DNA from: Alligator mississippiensis
Lineage: Eukaryota > Chordata > Crocodylia > Alligatoridae
Reading direction: 5' to 3'
DNA length: 64,000 nt
NCBI RefSeq assembly: GCF_030867095.1
Contig: NC_081831.1
Location: 66,974,716-67,038,715, forward strand
The notes beneath the pieces are model-generated. The model was given only the letters and a program-made list of their open reading frames with translations, searched no databases and had not been told where the DNA came from. Both the position numbers and the translations under genes were made by a program. The stretch's first letter is position 1, and the number at the start of each line of letters is the position of its first letter. Of this stretch, positions 58,801 to 64,000 are shown piece by piece.

Positions 58801-59508
58801 TTTGATTTTTTTTCCCCACAGCAGAGAAGGGGTTGTAAATGAAAATTAATGGAACAGATGTGCCTAAGGACCCAAGACTGCTTTGAAAAGACTTCTCTTG
58901 AAAGCAAATTAGCAGCTAGAATTTTAGCTATGCTATCACAGAATCCTCACCAGAGCAGTCAGACCTCAGCTAGTTATCATGTACACGGGATGCTGACTGC
59001 AAAATGCATCACCCCATCAGGAAGGGTTTCTGGAATAAGGATGCTGCATGGCAGATTTGTGACACAGGAATTGGAAGAGCCAGTGATGTCAGTCAGGGTT
59101 TTCGGTGCACCGGGGTTAGGTACATAGCAGCAAATCGCCTTTAACTGGCAGACTCTCTCCATGCTTTCAGAAAGTATCATGATAACTCCAAGATGGAATA
59201 AAGCTGCCACTAGGGACTGAACTGCCTTGCCAGGCAGATTTAATTACACAGGGAAAAGACCAAATGTTTTCTACTTTAGGTAAAGATAATTCACCTAATT
59301 TAGAACAGGTAATTTAATCTGGGGGCCTAAATTTAACCTTCCTTTTCACATAAATAAAATTATTGATGGGACGATAAGAGATGTATTCCCGATTTCTCAA
59401 TCACTTATCCTGCCTAAAGTGATTTAGACAGGGGATTGGTTGTCCTCCTAATATAACCTACTTTATATCAGGAGTAACTGTACTGGGGTCAAAGGAAGTA
59501 TAAATAGC
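55801..59508. other. Gene-free, mostly unique DNA
   Basis: Includes poly-A (55907-55924) and poly-T (56908-56928) tracts. 56560-56860 is AT-rich and repeat-free, a candidate conserved non-coding stretch. A decayed palindromic motif (GGAGTAACTGTACTGG) lies at 59471-59486, directly left of the hAT-like element. No exon is supported. Confidence 0.5.
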
Positions 59509-59880
59509 CAGGATCAGCAATCTGTGTACCTCACAGGCTGGATCCAGCCTGTGAAGAGATTGGATCTGGCCCACAAAGGTGAGGTCTTCAGCACACAGCG
59601 GTGGAGGCTGGGGAGCACCTTTTCTGTCCTGGGTCATGCATTTCTCTAATGCATCCTGCCAATAGCATCCGCTGCGTCTGGTCTTCCTGCTCTGTGCGGA
59701 GGCGCCTTCCATCACCCTGCAATGCCCCACACCACCACATATGTGGCACCACATCAGTGTCGGAGATGGGAAATGATAATAGCTGGTAGGTGAGGATGAG
59801 GATAAGTCGAGTAGAGAGAAGGGAGGGCTGGGGTGTGAGGTCGCAAGAGGCAGCCTGCAATTAAAGGTTGCTGACCCCTG
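59509..59880 (+). mobile_element. hAT-like element, old
   Basis: 372 bp. The left end CAGGATCAGCAATCTG and right end AAAGGTTGCTGACCCCTG are imperfect inverted repeats of the CAGGGGTCAGCAACC type. The flanking 8-mers (taaatagc and acattagt) match at only about half the positions, so the target-site duplication is not convincing. That fits either age or a misplaced end. Confidence 0.6.
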
Positions 59881-61532
59881 ACATTAGTATGTGACAAATC
59901 TAGGTGGGCCATGTCCACGGATTCCCCAAAGTGTGCTAGAAATGGCTCTCCTTCACATATTGCATTTGGTTGCCCCCAGCTGTCTGTAGTGTCGGATTCA
60001 GTGCTCGTTAGCGTTGGGGTAATATGGAGTAATTCACAGTTACTCTGGATTCATGTTATTGTAAGTCACAAAAGAAACTGGTTTGAAAGAGTCTTCATCA
60101 TCGCTGACACTGGGGCTACTGACTTATCTTCTTTCTCTGATAGTGGCTGGATGAAAGAGGAACTAATATAGAGGAAGTGCCTCAGGCATCTTTCCAATCG
60201 TTTGAGGGACAAGGCGGGATGAGTGCTGTGATCATCAGCTAGAGAAATTGTATCTCTGTCAATGGCAAGTGCATAGGATCATGCTGGAGTCAATAGTGAT
60301 TCTACTTTATTTTTCATTTATTTCAAAAGAAGGGCCTGTCCATGTGCTCTGTACCAGAGGTGTGATCACTGTATTGTATTTTATCTTCTCATTGCTTACA
60401 CGCAAAAAAAAAGCCATGAGCTGTCCATTGATGCTGTGCTATCTCCCATCAGAATACTTTCCACAAATGGCAAATGATGGTTTGGAGGGTTAAGAGATAA
60501 CCTTTTCCATTAGGTGTCAGGGTGGAGCTTACAGAAGTTACAGTAAAACAAACAAGAGCACCTTTTGATCCATTTGTTTAAACACTTTCTGTGCCCTTTC
60601 AGGATAGATGCAACTGAAATACATATCGCCCAGAGAGACTTCATCTGTGTCACTTCTGTTGTTTTAAAAACGTATTTGTACAAAGCGGGTACTGATACAA
60701 TGTACCAGGCTGCCAACTCTGGAGAGTGACCTCCTATACCCCTATAATACACTTGGTTTGAAAAGACCTCCTCAGGGGTGACAGGATCATGCTGTTTCTA
60801 TGGCCCAATCTATCCTGGACCAGATGGAGACCAATAGCAACAGGGGTGTGAATTATGGTGGGTTTTTTGCAGTGTATAACTCACAGGGATCACCACCTCC
60901 TTCCAAAGAGCAACCAGAAAATGTGAATGGCTTTCAGATGTTTGGCTTCGATGACAGAAATGTAAAGAATCAGCTGTTGTGAAATGTCTGTTGCTGGAAT
61001 GAGAAAATTATCCTCTTCTAGCTTTGGATTTGACCCAGAATCAAATCTATTGGGCCCAATTTGGATCCAGTTACTCAACTCTGTGCCCCTGGGAAATTTA
61101 AGAGAAAGGGGGTTCAGGCCCATCCCAAAAATATTAACAAAGAAAAATTATGATAAGGTGCAGCACTGCAGAGCCACAGTGTCAAATTCTCCTTTCCTTT
61201 ACAGCCACAGAAACCATGATGAATTTGATGAGCTGTTCATGAGAAAAGAGCTGGGCCGCTTCGCCTCCCCGCGCACATTTATTCACTTTCTTGTGATATG
61301 CTGGACATTCAAGTCAAAACTGGTTGCATGCTACAGAGTGAAAGCTCTTCCCCCCTGCAGCTGTAGTCCTTTAACACTGCCGCATACATCTAATTACTCC
61401 CTGCCTGCTCCCTCCAAACTGGGGCCAGATGCTGCTGGGGTGATTAGATCAGCTGAAGTCAGTGGGACTTTTGCTTCCAGTAAGCAGTGAGCAATGACTT
61501 TGGGACTGCCCCCTTAACTCTTCTTGCTTAGC
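59881..61532. other. Gene-free DNA leading into the candidate DCX promoter
   Basis: A 168-codon frame (60984-61490) has no domain and is taken as chance. The last 350 bases (61180-61530) are proximal to the TATA box and include TAATTA (about 61391), and a GCTGAAGTCAGTGGGAC motif (61452-61468) reminiscent of a widespread amniote repeat. Confidence 0.45.
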
Positions 61533-61539
61533 TATAAAT
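61533..61539 (+). promoter_or_regulatory. TATA box of a candidate DCX promoter
   Basis: TATAAAT lies about 250 bases upstream of a strong splice donor and 1.9 kb upstream of the DCX start codon, on the same strand. Upstream sequence (61180-61530) includes a TAATTA core near 61391, a common homeodomain-type site. Promoter function is inferred from position; no transcript evidence is available here. Confidence 0.4.
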
Positions 61540-61562
61540 GCAGGCAGAACTGGAATGAAGCT

Positions 61563-61785
61563 GTTCTTCTCTGTGACAACACAGCCAAGGAGATTTTAAA
61601 CCAAGGATCAGTCACTCAAAAACCACTGAGGCAGAGTTTTCTGATGAGGGGCGCACAAGGCACTAGGACCTAGGAGAAGTCTCATCCACCCTGGCAGGAA
61701 TTTCTTGCTTGGAGCTCAGACAACAAAGGCAGAGGGAGCTTGGTTTTCTTTCTCTCAGCATCTCCACCCTGCGAGCTGAAAACCG
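61563..61785 (+). other. DCX: Candidate 5'-non-coding first exon of DCX
   Basis: The right edge is a strong donor, AACCG followed by gtgagt (GT at 61786-61787). The left edge is inferred: a TATA box 30 bases upstream would place transcription start near 61563-61570. If spliced to 63453, the frame reads TGA (61777-61779), then AAA CCG, then the nine codons leading into the DCX ATG, so the exon is untranslated. Alternatively, a second acceptor-like site (pyrimidine tract ending in AG at 61757-61758) would make 61759-61785 a 27-nt internal exon served by a more distant promoter. Both models rest on splice and TATA signals only. Confidence 0.5.

Positions 61786-64000
<2,215 letters not shown>

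Noticed and set aside
60984..61490. 168-codon frame just upstream of the candidate DCX promoter
   Set aside because: No domain, no signal peptide and no conserved motif; the frame crosses the presumed promoter region.

Overview
The window looks like one piece of a sauropsid nuclear genome, most likely crocodilian (alligator-like), with turtle as the alternative. The evidence is one intron-containing vertebrate gene exon (doublecortin, DCX) at the right edge, many CR1 LINEs of several ages on both strands whose 3' ends carry the TCTATGAA/ATTCTATG tail, many small GC-rich hAT-type elements, MIR-family SINE remnants, and no Alu- or L1-type repeats. The species call is inference from repeat style.

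Layout. 1-5.8 kb: mostly unique non-coding DNA with a MIR remnant (about 2.4-2.6 kb). 5.8-7.5 kb: an old CR1 on the plus strand. 10.25-10.53 kb: a hAT MITE with 8-bp target-site duplications (TSDs). 11.4-13.66 kb: a younger, 5'-truncated and mutated CR1 on the plus strand. 15.6-16.3 kb: a hAT element followed by a CR1 3' end. 16.3-25.1 kb: mostly unique DNA. 25.17, 30.43, 55.08 and 59.5 kb: four more hAT elements, three with clear 8-bp TSDs. 29.4-29.85 kb: a GC-rich repeat with a near-perfect hairpin. 34.9-36.2 kb: a solo LTR (minus orientation, TSD tgggg) inside an older GC-rich repeat, followed by two CR1 fragments (36.36-37.1 kb minus, 37.9-38.9 kb plus). 48.0-50.8 kb: the best-preserved CR1, on the minus strand, with 902 uninterrupted codons covering part of the endonuclease, the whole reverse transcriptase and the C-terminus. 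52.0-54.0 kb: two more CR1 3' fragments. 61.5-63.85 kb: the 5' end of DCX.

The only host protein-coding sequence I can support is the first coding exon of DCX (codons 1-121 plus one base). Upstream of it I see a TATA box (61533-61539), a candidate 5'-UTR exon ending in a strong splice donor (61785/61786), a 1.67-kb intron and a good acceptor (63451-63452). Joining the two exons places an in-frame TGA upstream of the DCX ATG, which fits it being the true start of this transcript. The preceding 61 kb is best read as intergenic or distal regulatory DNA upstream of DCX, filled with layers of transposon insertions.

I found no operon, CRISPR array, rRNA or tRNA gene, and no convincing new multi-gene system. 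The most useful new observations are the DCX promoter/first-exon model, a set of structurally defined hAT MITEs with their TSDs, a small foldback insertion with a 10-bp TSD, an internally duplicated LTR end, and the long hairpin at 29.55 kb.
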